A DNA stretch of 64,000 bases, from the NCBI RefSeq assembly GCF_036346105.1, contig NZ_CP107811.1, positions 2,982,501 to 3,046,500 of the forward strand, written 5' to 3'. The notes below the pieces were generated by a model, which had not been told where the DNA came from, made no database searches, and worked only from the letters and a program-made list of their open reading frames with translations. The position numbers and the translations under genes were made by a program. How positions within the stretch are numbered: the stretch's first letter is position 1; the number at the start of each line of letters is the position of its first letter. Below, piece after piece: positions 16,471 to 24,408 of this stretch. This DNA is from Streptomyces sp. NBC_00539. Its GTDB lineage: Bacteria > Actinomycetota > Actinomycetes > Streptomycetales > Streptomycetaceae.

Positions 16471-17526
16471 TCAGATGCTGACGCCGACCGTCACCGGTTC
16501 GTTGACCAGGGTGACGCCGAAGGCCTCGTGGACGCCCGCGACGACCTCGCGGGCCAGGGCGAGGAGGTCCTCGGTGGTGGCCTCGCCCCGGTTGGTGAGG
16601 GCGAGGGTGTGCTTGGTGGAGATGCGCGCGGGGCCGGTGCCGTAGCCCTTGGTGAAGCCGGCCTTGTCGATCAGCCAGGCGGCGCTGGTCTTCGTACGGC
16701 CCTCGCCGGCGGGGTAGGCGGGCGGGCTGGTGTCGGCGCCGAGGCGGTCCTGGACGCGGGCGAGGAAGGCGGCGTAGGCCTCGTCGGTCAGGATCGGGTT
16801 GTGGAAGAAGGAGCCGGCGGACCAGGTGTCGTGGTCGGCGGGGTCGAGGACCATGCCCTTGCCGGCGCGCAGGCGCAGGACGGTCTCGCGGGCGACGGCG
16901 GCCGGGACCCGGTCGCCGGCCTCGACGCCGAGGGCGCGGGCGGTCTCGGGGTACTTGATGGGGGCGGAGAGCCCGCCGGCGTCTTCCAGGGCGAAGCGGA
17001 CGCGCAGGACGACGTAGCGGTCGGGCTGGTCCTTGAAGGTGCTGTTGCGGTACCGGAAGTCACACTCGGCGGCGCTGAGGGTGACCGTTTCGCCGGTGGT
17101 GCGGTCGTACGCGACGACCTCCGTGATGGTGTCGCAGACCTCCTGGCCGTACGCCCCCACGTTCTGGATCGGCGTGGCGCCGGCGGAGCCGGGGATCCCG
17201 GCGAGGCACTCGATCCCGGCGAGGCCGGCGTCGACGGTGCGGGCGACCGCGTCGCTCCAGTTCTCTCCCGCGGCGAGCTCCAGCCGGGTGCCGTCGAGGT
17301 GGAAGCCGGTGGTGGCGATGCGCAGGGCGGTGCCGTCGAAGCCCTTGTCGCCGATGACGAGGTTGCTGCCGCCGCCGATGACGAGCAGCGGGGTGCCGGC
17401 GGCGTCCGCGGCGCGGACCGCGTCGACGACCTCGGCGTCGGTGGTCGCGGTGACCAGCCGGGCGGCGGGGCCGCCGAGCCGGAAGGTGGTCAGCGGGGCG
17501 AGGGGGGCGTCGTGGAGTTCCTGCAC
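16471..17526 (-). CDS. murB: UDP-N-acetylenolpyruvoylglucosamine reductase
   Basis: MurB is the FAD/NADPH enzyme that reduces UDP-GlcNAc-enolpyruvate to UDP-MurNAc in peptidoglycan synthesis. The start is taken as the GTG at 17526 (VQELHDAPLAPLTTFRLGGP), giving 351 residues. The FAD-binding segment VIGGGSNLVIGDKGFDG, the catalytic region YGQEVCDTI, and the C-terminal catalytic Glu region (LVNEPVTVG) are visible. No Shine-Dalgarno sequence precedes the GTG, so the mRNA may be leaderless. An MFS-gene terminator lies immediately upstream. Confidence 0.93.
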   Translation of the reverse strand: MQELHDAPLAPLTTFRLGGPAARLVTATTDAEVVDAVRAADAAGTPLLVIGGGSNLVIGDKGFDGTALRIATTGFHLDGTRLELAAGENWSDAVARTVDAGLAGIECLAGIPGSAGATPIQNVGAYGQEVCDTITEVVAYDRTTGETVTLSAAECDFRYRNSTFKDQPDRYVVLRVRFALEDAGGLSAPIKYPETARALGVEAGDRVPAAVARETVLRLRAGKGMVLDPADHDTWSAGSFFHNPILTDEAYAAFLARVQDRLGADTSPPAYPAGEGRTKTSAAWLIDKAGFTKGYGTGPARISTKHTLALTNRGEATTEDLLALAREVVAGVHEAFGVTLVNEPVTVGVSI

Positions 17527-17538
17527 GGGGACAAGAGT

Positions 17539-17578
17539 ACGGTCCGTGCCCCTCGCATCCTCGCGGGGCACGGACCGT
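17539..17578 (-). terminator. terminator of the MFS exporter gene
   Basis: A perfect 14-bp stem (ACGGTCCGTGCCCC / GGGGCACGGACCGT) with a 12-nt loop lies between the transporter stop and the murB start. It ends only 13 bp before the murB start codon. Confidence 0.85.
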
Positions 17579-17598
17579 GGCTCGGCGGTCGTTTCGGC

Positions 17599-19044
17599 TC
17601 AGCTCGCGGCAGGCACCTTCCGGCCCGCGATCCGGTCGGCCGGGACCACGGCGGACGGGGTCTTCGCCTTGCGCGGCAGCAGCATGGCCAGCGCGGCGGC
17701 GAGCGCCACGGCCCCGGCGCCTATCCACAGCGCCGGGACGGTGCCGTCGGTGAAGGCCTGCGGGGTCTCGTAACCGCCCTGCGCGGAGAACACGGAGGCC
17801 AGGACGGCGACCCCGAGGGCGCCGCCGACCTCGCGCAGGGCGTTGTTGGTGCCGGAGGCCTTGCCCTGGTCGGCGGGGGCGACGGTGGACATCAGCGCGT
17901 TGGAGGCGGGGGCGAAGTACAGCGCCATGCCGATGCCGCTGAGGACGAGGGCGGGCAACTGGGCCGCGTAGGAGACGTCCGCGCTCAGGATCACCGCGAA
18001 CCAGGCGAGCCCGACGGCCTGGAAGGCGAGCCCGACGGTGACCACGGGCCGGCTGCCGATCCGGTCGGACAGGATCCCGGCGATCGGCGCGACGATCATC
18101 GGCATTCCGGTCCAAGGGAGCATGCGCAACCCCGCCTCGGTGGGCGAGTAGCCGGCGACGCCCTGGAGGAACTGGCTGAGCAGGAATATCGACCCGAACA
18201 TGCCGAGGAACATCAGGAGGCCGGCGAGGTTGATCCCGAGGAAGCCGCGGTTGCGGAAGAGGCGCATCGGGAGCATGGCGTGCGGGTTGCCGGAGCCGTG
18301 CCGGATGAAGCCTCCGACGAGCGCCGCGCCGACGATCAGGCCGGTCAGCACGGGAGCGCTGGTCCAGCCCTCGGCGTTGGCGTTGACCAGGGCGTAGACG
18401 ATCCCGAAGAGGCCACCGCTGATGAGGAGGGTGCCGGGGACGTCGAGCCGGGCGCCGGGGGCGGTGGACTCGGCGAGGCGCAGGCGGGCGAGCGGGATCA
18501 GGGCCACGCCTATCGGGACGTTGATCCAGAAGATCCACTGCCAGGAGACGTGCTCGGTGAGGCTGCCGCCGATGAGGGGCCCGCTGGCGACGGCGAGGCC
18601 GGTGACGGCCCCGTAGATGCCGAGGGCCATGCCCCGGCGTGCGGCCGGGACCGCGGCGGTGAGCAGGGTGAGGGTGAGCGGCATCATGACGGCGGCGCCG
18701 ACGCCCTGGACGGCGCGGGCGGCGATGAGCTGGTCGATGCCGGGCGAGAGGGCGGCCGCGGCGGAGGCGGCGGTGAACACCGAGAGCCCGCCGATGAAGA
18801 GCCGGCGGCGGCCGAAGCGGTCGCCGAGGGCGGAGCCGAACATGAGGAGGACGGCGAAGGTGAGCGTGTAGGCGTTCACCGTCCACTCCAGGTCTTCGAG
18901 CTTCCCGCCGAGGTCCGCGCGGATGGCGGGCAGGGCGGTGGTGACGACGAGGTTGTCGAGGGCGGCCATGAAGCTGGCGGCCCCGGTGAGGACGAGGGCC
19001 CAGACGGCGGAGCGGCCGAGCGCGGGTGGTGCCTGTTCGTTCAT
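17599..19044 (-). CDS. MFS drug exporter, DHA2 (EmrB/QacA) family
   Basis: A 481-residue membrane protein with about 14 predicted transmembrane helices, the size of proton-driven multidrug exporters of the DHA2 family. The first helix contains the family segment FMAALDNLVVTTALPAI, followed by GSALGDRFGRRR (motif A), GVGAAVMMPLTLTLL and the motif C-like GLAVASGPLIGG. It starts at an ATG behind GGGGGA and follows a tetR gene with a matching operator in the gap, so it is probably repressed by that TetR. The substrate is unknown. Confidence 0.9.
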   Translation of the reverse strand: MNEQAPPALGRSAVWALVLTGAASFMAALDNLVVTTALPAIRADLGGKLEDLEWTVNAYTLTFAVLLMFGSALGDRFGRRRLFIGGLSVFTAASAAAALSPGIDQLIAARAVQGVGAAVMMPLTLTLLTAAVPAARRGMALGIYGAVTGLAVASGPLIGGSLTEHVSWQWIFWINVPIGVALIPLARLRLAESTAPGARLDVPGTLLISGGLFGIVYALVNANAEGWTSAPVLTGLIVGAALVGGFIRHGSGNPHAMLPMRLFRNRGFLGINLAGLLMFLGMFGSIFLLSQFLQGVAGYSPTEAGLRMLPWTGMPMIVAPIAGILSDRIGSRPVVTVGLAFQAVGLAWFAVILSADVSYAAQLPALVLSGIGMALYFAPASNALMSTVAPADQGKASGTNNALREVGGALGVAVLASVFSAQGGYETPQAFTDGTVPALWIGAGAVALAAALAMLLPRKAKTPSAVVPADRIAGRKVPAAS

Positions 19045-19056
19045 TTCTCCCCCTGA

Positions 19057-19074
19057 TTAGTTATCACTGACTAA
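19057..19074. promoter_or_regulatory. TetR operator O2, upstream of the exporter
   Basis: TTAGT-N8-ACTAA inverted repeat in the tetR-exporter gap, 12 bp before the exporter start. It has the same half-sites and spacing as the site in front of tetR itself. Confidence 0.65.
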
Positions 19075-19118
19075 GTTCGCTGCCCAGCCGGATCCCCGGC
19101 CCGGCCGCTGCCCGACGC

Positions 19119-19679
19119 CTACGAGGTCCGGCCCTTGCCCGCGGGGTAGCACCCTTCCCAGACCCGGTGGCCGGGCGGGAAGCCGAGGGCGACGAGGGTG
19201 TTGATGAGCATCCCGTGCGCCATGAAGCCGGTGGTCTCGTCGACGTCGGCCCCGAGCGCGAGGTGGACGGTGTCCCACAGCTTCATCCAGCCGGCCCGCA
19301 CCATCTCCCCGAACTCCGTCTCGCCGGCGGCCTCGGCGGCGGCGACGGTGAGGCTCGCCTGGAGCTGCATCTGCAGCTTGTCGGGGTGCTCGGCGATCAG
19401 CTTGAGGTAGGCGTCACCCATGGCGAGGTGCGCCTCCTCGCTGGTGCGGCCCTCGGCGGCCTCTTCGAAGACGAGCCGGATGTCTTCGGTGCAGCGGGCG
19501 ACGGCGGCGACGAAGATGGCCTGCTTGTTCGGGAAGAGCCGGAACAGGTACGGCTGCGAGACGCCGACGCGCTTGGCGATCGTCTCGGTGGACGTCCCGT
19601 AGTAACCGCCGCGGGCGAACTCGTGCATCGCCGCGCGGATGACGCTCTCGCGCCGCTCTTCTGCGCTCATCCTTGCCAT
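19119..19679 (-). CDS. TetR family repressor
   Basis: A 186-residue one-component regulator. The N-terminal helix-turn-helix is typical of the family (TSTETIAKRVGVSQPYLFRLFPNK, residues about 27-52). The C-terminal ligand domain is not informative. It precedes the DHA2 exporter on the same strand with a 74-bp gap. The start is uncertain: ATG at 19679 has no ribosome site and lies 7 bp from the operator, so leaderless translation or a start at the ATG three codons downstream is possible. Confidence 0.88.
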   Translation of the reverse strand: MARMSAEERRESVIRAAMHEFARGGYYGTSTETIAKRVGVSQPYLFRLFPNKQAIFVAAVARCTEDIRLVFEEAAEGRTSEEAHLAMGDAYLKLIAEHPDKLQMQLQASLTVAAAEAAGETEFGEMVRAGWMKLWDTVHLALGADVDETTGFMAHGMLINTLVALGFPPGHRVWEGCYPAGKGRTS

Positions 19680-19685
19680 GCCGTT

Positions 19686-19709
19686 AAGTTAGTGCTCAAT
19701 CACTAACTT
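19686..19709. promoter_or_regulatory. TetR operator O1, upstream of tetR
   Basis: A perfect 9-bp inverted repeat, AAGTTAGTG-CTCAAT-CACTAACTT, located 7 bp upstream of the tetR ATG. The core TTAGT-N8-ACTAA recurs at 19057-19074, which supports autoregulation plus control of the exporter. Confidence 0.75.
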
Positions 19710-19936
19710 GTCCAGGCCCACCCCGAGCGGGATTCGCCGCCCGAGCACCCCCGGCCGCGCAGCTGGGCGCAGCCGGCCTCTGCCCAGCCGGTGGGCGTGT
19801 TCGACGCCAGACGAGCTCAGCTGTGTAGCGAGTCGTTGGCGGCTTATGTCCGGCCCATGTCGGGCTGCGGACGCCGTGCCGGGGGGAGCGCGTAGCGATC
19901 TGTCGCGCGGGTGGGTGGTCCCCCTCGCTGCGCTCG

Positions 19937-19995
19937 GGGCTTCCTGGGGCTCCGCCCCAGGCCCCGCGCCTCAATCGCCGGCGGGGCTGAATTTG
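19937..19995 (+). repeat. dispersed intergenic repeat, copy 2
   Basis: The unit contains the hairpin CTGGGGCTCCGCCCCAG followed by GCCCCGCGCCTCAATCGCCGGCGGGGCT. It is almost identical over about 55 bp to 41519-41575 and related to 14907-14950. Confidence 0.75.
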
Positions 19996-20119
19996 CCGAC
20001 CGGCGTCGAGCGCTTGAAGGGGCTTCGCGTCGCTGAGACCGGGTCATCGGAACATGACCCCCCGGCCGTTTCCTTGGGGGCTTCCCGGCAGTCTTTGGCG
20101 TTTTGGGGCGGGACGGGCA

Positions 20120-20176
20120 GTCAAGGGTGGCCGCAGGCCATCGCGGAGCGACGCGAGCGCAGCGAGCGCCCTTGAC
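20120..20176. repeat. 57-bp element with GTCAAGGG/CCCTTGAC ends
   Basis: Perfect 8-bp terminal inverted repeats flank a GC-rich interior containing GGCCGCAGGCC and GAGCGCAGCGAGCGC. The whole unit can fold into one long hairpin. It resembles recurring Streptomyces intergenic elements known to me only by sight. Only one copy is in this window. Confidence 0.5.
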
Positions 20177-20305
20177 GGACCGGACCGACACGAAAGGACA
20201 GTGGACTGACGGGACGCCCCCAACACCCCCTGATACCGCCCAAGGGGAGCTCCGCCACCGCAGCCCCCGCACCCCGCCACCCACACCCCGCAGGGAAAAC
20301 GCCCC

Positions 20306-20734
20306 CTACCCCAGCTGGACCACCGCGCGGGACATCCCCAGGACCTTCTGGCCCGCGCTCATGGCCGTCAGGTCCACCCGGACCCGGTTGTCGTCCAGCT
20401 TGGCGGCGACCTTCGCGGTGACCTCGATCAGCGCGCCCCGCTCGTCGTTCGGGACGATGACCGGCTTCGTGAACCGCACCCCGTACTCGACGACCGCACC
20501 CGGGTCGCCCACCCAGTCGGTCACCACCCGGATCGCCTCGGCCATGGTGAACATGCCGTGCGCGATCACGTCCGGCAGCCCGACCTCCTTGGCGAACTTC
20601 TCGTTCCAGTGGATCGGGTTGAAGTCCCCCGAAGCACCGGCGTACTGCACGAGCGTGGCGCGCGTCACGGGGAAGGCCGCCGCGGGCAGCTCGGTGCCGA
20701 CCTCGACATCGGCGTACTGGATCTGCGCGGTCAT
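20306..20734 (-). CDS. MaoC-type dehydratase, catalytic subunit (HadB-like)
   Basis: A 142-residue single hot-dog protein. The R-hydratase motif YAGASGDFNPIHWNEKFAKEVG (residues 31-52) contains the catalytic Asp and His. It matches HadB of the mycobacterial HadAB 3-hydroxyacyl-ACP dehydratase. It starts 1 bp after the stop of the HadA-like gene, so both are translated together and probably form a heterodimer. Because Streptomyces makes no mycolic acids, the acyl substrate is unknown. Confidence 0.85.
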   Translation of the reverse strand: MTAQIQYADVEVGTELPAAAFPVTRATLVQYAGASGDFNPIHWNEKFAKEVGLPDVIAHGMFTMAEAIRVVTDWVGDPGAVVEYGVRFTKPVIVPNDERGALIEVTAKVAAKLDDNRVRVDLTAMSAGQKVLGMSRAVVQLG

Positions 20735-20735
20735 C

Positions 20736-21188
20736 TCAGGCCTCCTCAGGGGCGCGGGACACGAGCTTGGTCCACGCCGTCACCACGTGCTCGCCGGATT
20801 CGTCGTGCACTTCACCACGGATGTCGATGATGTCGTTGCCCGCCATCGACTTCACGGCCTCGATCGTGGACGTCACCGACAGCCGGTCACCCGCCCGCAC
20901 CGGCCGCACGTACACGAACTTCTGGTCGCCGTGAACGACGCGGCTGTAGTCCAGGCCGAGCTGCGGATCCTCGACCACCTGGCCCGCGGCCTTGAACGTG
21001 ATGGCGAACACAAAAGTCGGCGGCGCGATCACATCCGGGTGACCGAACGCCTTGGCGGCCTCGGGATCGAGGTACACCGGATTTTCGTCACCGAGCGCAA
21101 CCGCGAATTCGCGGATCTTCTCCCGGCCGACCTCGTACGGATCGGTGGGCGGGTAGCTCCGCCCCACGAAGGTCTGGTCGAGGGCCAT
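20736..21188 (-). CDS. MaoC N-terminal-type dehydratase subunit (HadA-like)
   Basis: A 150-residue hot-dog protein of the UPF0336/HadA type. The motif position reads ALGDENPVYLDPEAAKAFG. The Asp is kept, but Tyr replaces the His of the catalytic NPIH motif, as expected of the partner subunit that supplies substrate binding rather than catalysis. It is the first gene of a two-gene operon with the HadB-like gene and lies downstream of rpmG, as in mycobacteria. Confidence 0.85.
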   Translation of the reverse strand: MALDQTFVGRSYPPTDPYEVGREKIREFAVALGDENPVYLDPEAAKAFGHPDVIAPPTFVFAITFKAAGQVVEDPQLGLDYSRVVHGDQKFVYVRPVRAGDRLSVTSTIEAVKSMAGNDIIDIRGEVHDESGEHVVTAWTKLVSRAPEEA

Positions 21189-21294
21189 GGCTCACTACCT
21201 CCAGTTGAGGGACACGATCGTCAGTCATCAAGTACCGGGCCCCGGGAATCGGGCACCGAGCATCGGGGCGCGGGCCGCGGGCCGGAAACGACAC

Positions 21295-21325
21295 GAGGCC
21301 GCCCCCAATGAATGGGGACGACCTC
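21295..21325 (-). terminator. terminator of rpmG
   Basis: A 13-bp stem with two mismatches (GAGGTCGTCCCCA / TGGGGGCGGCCTC) lies 33 bp past the rpmG stop. Confidence 0.75.
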
Positions 21326-21358
21326 ATGACGGTGCCTGTGTTCGAGACTCGCTAAGGC

Positions 21359-21523
21359 TTAGCGGGTCTCGCGGTGCGCGGTGTGCGAGTTGCAGCGCGG
21401 GCAGTGCTTCTTCATCTCAAGACGGTCCGGGTTGTTACGCCGGTTCTTCTTGGTGATGTAGTTCCGCTCCTTGCACTCCACGCAGGCCAGCGTGATCTTC
21501 GGGCGGACGTCGGTGGCAGCCAC
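21359..21523 (-). CDS. rpmG: 50S ribosomal protein L33
   Basis: A 54-residue protein starting at GTG ([20 protein letters not shown]) with AAGGAG upstream. It keeps both CxxC pairs (CVEC and CPRC) and so is the zinc-binding form of L33, the version used under zinc-replete conditions when a genome has two paralogues. The family ending HTAHRETR is present. It is downstream of two tRNA genes, on the same strand. Confidence 0.96.
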
Positions 21524-21612
21524 GTGAGTGCTCCTTGACGGACAATTGGGACGGATGAACGCATACAAGAGTAGCCGACCGGGAGACCGACCCCGCAATC
21601 GGCTACTGTGTG

Positions 21613-21685
21613 TAGCGGCGACCGGACTTGAACCGGTGACACAGCGATTATGAGCCGCTTGCTCTACCGACTGAGCTACGCCGCT
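21613..21685 (-). tRNA. tRNA-Met (CAT anticodon)
   Basis: A 73-nt cloverleaf with acceptor AGCGGCG/CGCCGCT, D-loop GCTCAGTCGGTAGAGC, anticodon loop CTCATAA and T-loop GGTTCAAGTCC. The fully paired first acceptor base pair marks it as the elongator form rather than initiator. Confidence 0.95.
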
Positions 21686-21732
21686 TTGATGTGATCGACT
21701 CCCCACCGAGGGTGGGGAACCTCTCTCACCAG

Positions 21733-21805
21733 AGCCCCAATGCGGAATCGAACCGCAGACCTTCTCCTTACCATGGAGACGCTCTACCGACTGAGCTATT
21801 GGGGC
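21733..21805 (-). tRNA. tRNA-Thr (GGT anticodon)
   Basis: A 73-nt cloverleaf with acceptor GCCCCAA/TTGGGGC, anticodon loop ATGGTAA and T-arm TGCGGTTCGATTCCGCA. It is 47 bp upstream of tRNA-Met on the same strand and probably cotranscribed with it. Confidence 0.97.
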
Positions 21806-21816
21806 GAGCGATGAAG

Positions 21817-21846
21817 ACATTACACGGTTGCCCGCCGATCGCCCAA
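21817..21846 (-). promoter_or_regulatory. probable promoter of the tRNA-Thr/tRNA-Met/rpmG unit
   Basis: On the minus strand TTGGGC and TAATGT are separated by 18 bp. The -10 ends 11 bp before the tRNA-Thr 5' end, a suitable distance for a short-leader stable RNA transcript. Confidence 0.5.
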
Positions 21847-22209
21847 ATCCTTTGGGGCGCCCGGGCTCCGGGCCGCTCCGCCCGCGATTCCCGGCCGGCG
21901 CACGAGCCACGTCCGACCCGTTTTCCCCACCGATTCGCGGAGTTTGTGGCGGACGTCACGCACCCGCACGAGCCGACCGGGCCGCGGACCCGTGCCCACG
22001 CCGCCGCCCCGCACCACAACGCCCCGCCACACCCCCACCCCCCAACGCGCCGCGCCACTCCGCGCCACCACACCGGTACGACTATTTCCCTCCTCCACAA
22101 ACCGGACACCCCCGCGCCCTAGGCTCTGAACACGCTGCGTGATCTTGGGTCGCAGGCCACCGGCCACCGGCCCTGGCCCAGGAACCGCCCGAGCCACCGC
22201 AGGAGCGCG
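21847..22209. other. divergent intergenic region, no gene seen
   Basis: About 360 bp between the tRNA promoter and the amidohydrolase-like gene. It contains a long C-rich, A/C-only tract around 22010-22070 and no protein-like reading frame with a ribosome site. Confidence 0.5.
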
Positions 22210-23559
22210 ATGTCCGACAGCCAGCCGCAGCAGCCCTCCCCTCCCCCGCGCGGCGGCCGGGGTGACGGCGGCGGGTACGGCCCCCCGGCGGCCGGCCCCG
22301 CCGGGGGGCCGGCCGCCGGGGGCGCCGAAGCCACCACGCTGCTCCTGGCCGGGGCACGCCTCACCGACGGCCGCACCGTCGACGTCCGGCTCGGCGGCGG
22401 CCGCATCCAGGAGGTGGCTACCGCCGGCGCCCTCCCCTCCCGCGCCCCGGCCTCCCGCGCCCTGACCCCCCGCGCCCCGGCCCCCCGCGTCGACCTCACC
22501 GGCTACCTCCTGCTCCCCGCCCCCGCCGAACCGCACGCCCACGGGGACACCGCCCTGACCGCCGACGGCGAGGGCCCCGTCTCGTACGGCACCGACGAGG
22601 TCCAGCGCCGGGCCACCGAGTCCGCCCTGCTCCAGCTGGGCCACGGCGCCACCGCCGTGCGGTCCCACGTACGGATCGGCGACGCCCACGGACTCGCCCC
22701 CATGGAGGCCGTGCTGCAGGCCCGGCGCTCCCTGCGCGGCCTCGCCGACCTGACGACGGTCGCCGTCCCGAGGCTGCTCACCGGGATCGCCGGGGCGGAC
22801 GGGCGGGCCATGCTGCGCGACGCCGTCAAGATGGGCGCCTCGGTGATCGGCGGCTGCCCGGACCTGGACCCCGACCCGGCCGGCTACCTCGAAGCCGTCC
22901 TCGAACTGGCCGACGAGCAGGGCTGCCCCGTCGACCTGCACACGGACGGTGACGACCCCGCCCGCCTCACCCGGCTCGCGACGATGGCCCGCGGCCTGCG
23001 TCCCGGTGTGACCATCGGCCCCTGCGGCGGCATGTCGCGGCTCCCGCTCGACGTGGCGGGCCGGGCCGCCGACGAGCTGGCCACGGCCGGAGTCAGGGTG
23101 ACCTGCCTCCCGCAGGGCGACTGCGCCGCCCTGGAGCGCCGGGGCCTGCGCACCGCGCCCGTACGCCTCCTGCGCTCCGCCGGGGTCAGGGTCGCGGCGG
23201 GCAGCGGAGCACTGCGGGACGCGGGCAACCCCGTGGGACGCGGCGACCCGCTCGAAGCCGCGTACCTGCTGGCCTCCCAGGGCGGTCTGCGTCCGGCGGA
23301 GGCGTACGAGTCGGTCAGCGCCGCCGCCCGGGACGCGATGGGCCTTCCGGAAGTCCGGGTGGAATCCGGTTTCCCGGCGGAGCTGCTCGCCGTACGCGGT
23401 GACCGCATCGCGGGGGTGCTGTCCCTGGCGTACAGCCGGATCGTGATCCACCGCGGCCGGGTGGTAGCCCGTACGAGTGCCGTACGGGAGTACTGCGACT
23501 CGGCGGTCGCGGTGGCCCTGGACCTGCCCCGGCAGGGGCGTACGGAGCCGGGCCCCTGA
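22210..23559 (+). CDS. amidohydrolase-superfamily protein with lost active-site residues
   Basis: A 449-residue relative of cytosine deaminase. The first 40 residues and residues 75-95 are Pro/Ala/Gly-rich and probably disordered. The N-terminal metal pair His109/His111 (PHAHGD) and the barrel His244 (VDLHTD) remain. However, the later His region reads GPCGGM (270-275) and the GHDD region that supplies the catalytic Asp reads GSGAL (331-335). By family knowledge it should bind metal poorly and may not be a hydrolase. ATG follows AGGAG. A second redox-type gene lies downstream. Confidence 0.75.
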   Translation: MSDSQPQQPSPPPRGGRGDGGGYGPPAAGPAGGPAAGGAEATTLLLAGARLTDGRTVDVRLGGGRIQEVATAGALPSRAPASRALTPRAPAPRVDLTGYLLLPAPAEPHAHGDTALTADGEGPVSYGTDEVQRRATESALLQLGHGATAVRSHVRIGDAHGLAPMEAVLQARRSLRGLADLTTVAVPRLLTGIAGADGRAMLRDAVKMGASVIGGCPDLDPDPAGYLEAVLELADEQGCPVDLHTDGDDPARLTRLATMARGLRPGVTIGPCGGMSRLPLDVAGRAADELATAGVRVTCLPQGDCAALERRGLRTAPVRLLRSAGVRVAAGSGALRDAGNPVGRGDPLEAAYLLASQGGLRPAEAYESVSAAARDAMGLPEVRVESGFPAELLAVRGDRIAGVLSLAYSRIVIHRGRVVARTSAVREYCDSAVAVALDLPRQGRTEPGP

Positions 23560-23634
23560 CCCGTACCGAACCGGCACCGGCCGTTCGCCGCCCGTTCGCG
23601 GGCGGGCGGGCCCGGCTCGTCGTACGGTCGGGGC

Positions 23635-24291
23635 ATGCGCATCGTCATCGCAGGTGGACACGGTCAGATCGCGCTGCGGCTGGAGCGGCTGCTCTCCGCG
23701 CGCGGGTACGAGGTCGCGGGCATCATCCGCGACCCGGAGCAGGGCGACGACCTGCGGGAGGCGGGCGCCGAACCGGTGCTGTGCGATCTGGAGTCGGCCA
23801 CGGTGGAGCACGTGGCGGGGATCCTCCAGGGCGCCGACGCGGCGGTGTTCGCCGCCGGCGCCGGGCCGGGCAGCGGCATCGAACGCAAGGACACGGTGGA
23901 CCGTGCGGCCGCGGTGCTGTTCGCGGACGCGGCCGAACGCGCGCGCGTACGCCGCTTCCTGATGGTCTCCTCGATGGGCGCGGACGCCCGTCACGAGGGC
24001 GAGGAGGTGTTCGACTACTACCTCCGCGCCAAGGGGGAGGCCGACGACCACCTCCGTACGCGCCTGGGCCTGGAGTGGACGGTGCTGCGCCCCGGTGCGC
24101 TGACCGACGACGACGGTACGGGGCTGGTGCGCCTGGAGGCGCACACGGGGCCCGGGGCGATCCCGCGTGACGATGTGGCGGCGGTGCTGGCGGAGCTGGT
24201 GGAGACCCCGGCGACGGCCGGCCTGACGCTGGAGGTCGTCTCGGGATCCACCCCGGTCGCGGTGGCCGTCAAGGACGTGGCGGGCAACTGA
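23635..24291 (+). CDS. atypical SDR family NAD(P)-binding protein
   Basis: A 218-residue Rossmann protein of the SDR_a5/YwnB-YhfK type. The nucleotide loop is GGHGQIALRL at residues 7-16. SSMGAD (about 105) and the WTVLRPGALTDD segment are typical. The catalytic Tyr-x3-Lys of classical SDRs appears as YYLRAK. The substrate is unknown; relatives are often stress-linked flavin or quinone reductases or NAD(P) sensors. The ATG is 75 bp downstream of the amidohydrolase-like gene on the same strand. Confidence 0.8.
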   Translation: MRIVIAGGHGQIALRLERLLSARGYEVAGIIRDPEQGDDLREAGAEPVLCDLESATVEHVAGILQGADAAVFAAGAGPGSGIERKDTVDRAAAVLFADAAERARVRRFLMVSSMGADARHEGEEVFDYYLRAKGEADDHLRTRLGLEWTVLRPGALTDDDGTGLVRLEAHTGPGAIPRDDVAAVLAELVETPATAGLTLEVVSGSTPVAVAVKDVAGN

Positions 24292-24303
24292 CCGTACCCG
24301 CCC

Positions 24304-24381
24304 GCCCGGGCCCGCACGCGCCGGGACCGCATGCCCCGGACCTGGACGCCCCGGGCCCGCACGCGCCGGGACCGCACGCCC
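24304..24381. repeat. short tandem repeat behind the SDR gene
   Basis: Two 33-bp copies (24304-24336 and 24349-24381) containing CCCGCACGCGCCGGGACCGC differ at about one position, with a 45-bp period. The repeat occupies most of the 117-bp convergent gap. Confidence 0.6.
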
Positions 24382-24408
24382 CGGGCCGGAATCCGCCCCC
24401 GGCCGCCG

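Larger units (their letters stand above)
19710..20302. other. intergenic region with dispersed repeats
   Basis: About 590 bp without a convincing gene. Open frames run through it, but none has a ribosome site and a protein-like composition. It contains two structured repeats described separately (19937-19995 and 20120-20176) plus several CCGGG-rich palindromes. Confidence 0.55.

Noticed and set aside
19708-20286. Several open frames in the tetR-hadB gap
   Set aside because: They cross the repeat elements, lack ribosome sites, and have low-complexity Arg/Pro/Gly translations.
23559-23634. Search for a promoter separating the amidohydrolase-like gene from the SDR gene
   Set aside because: Only GC-rich sequence was seen with no -10/-35 pair, so no promoter is reported.
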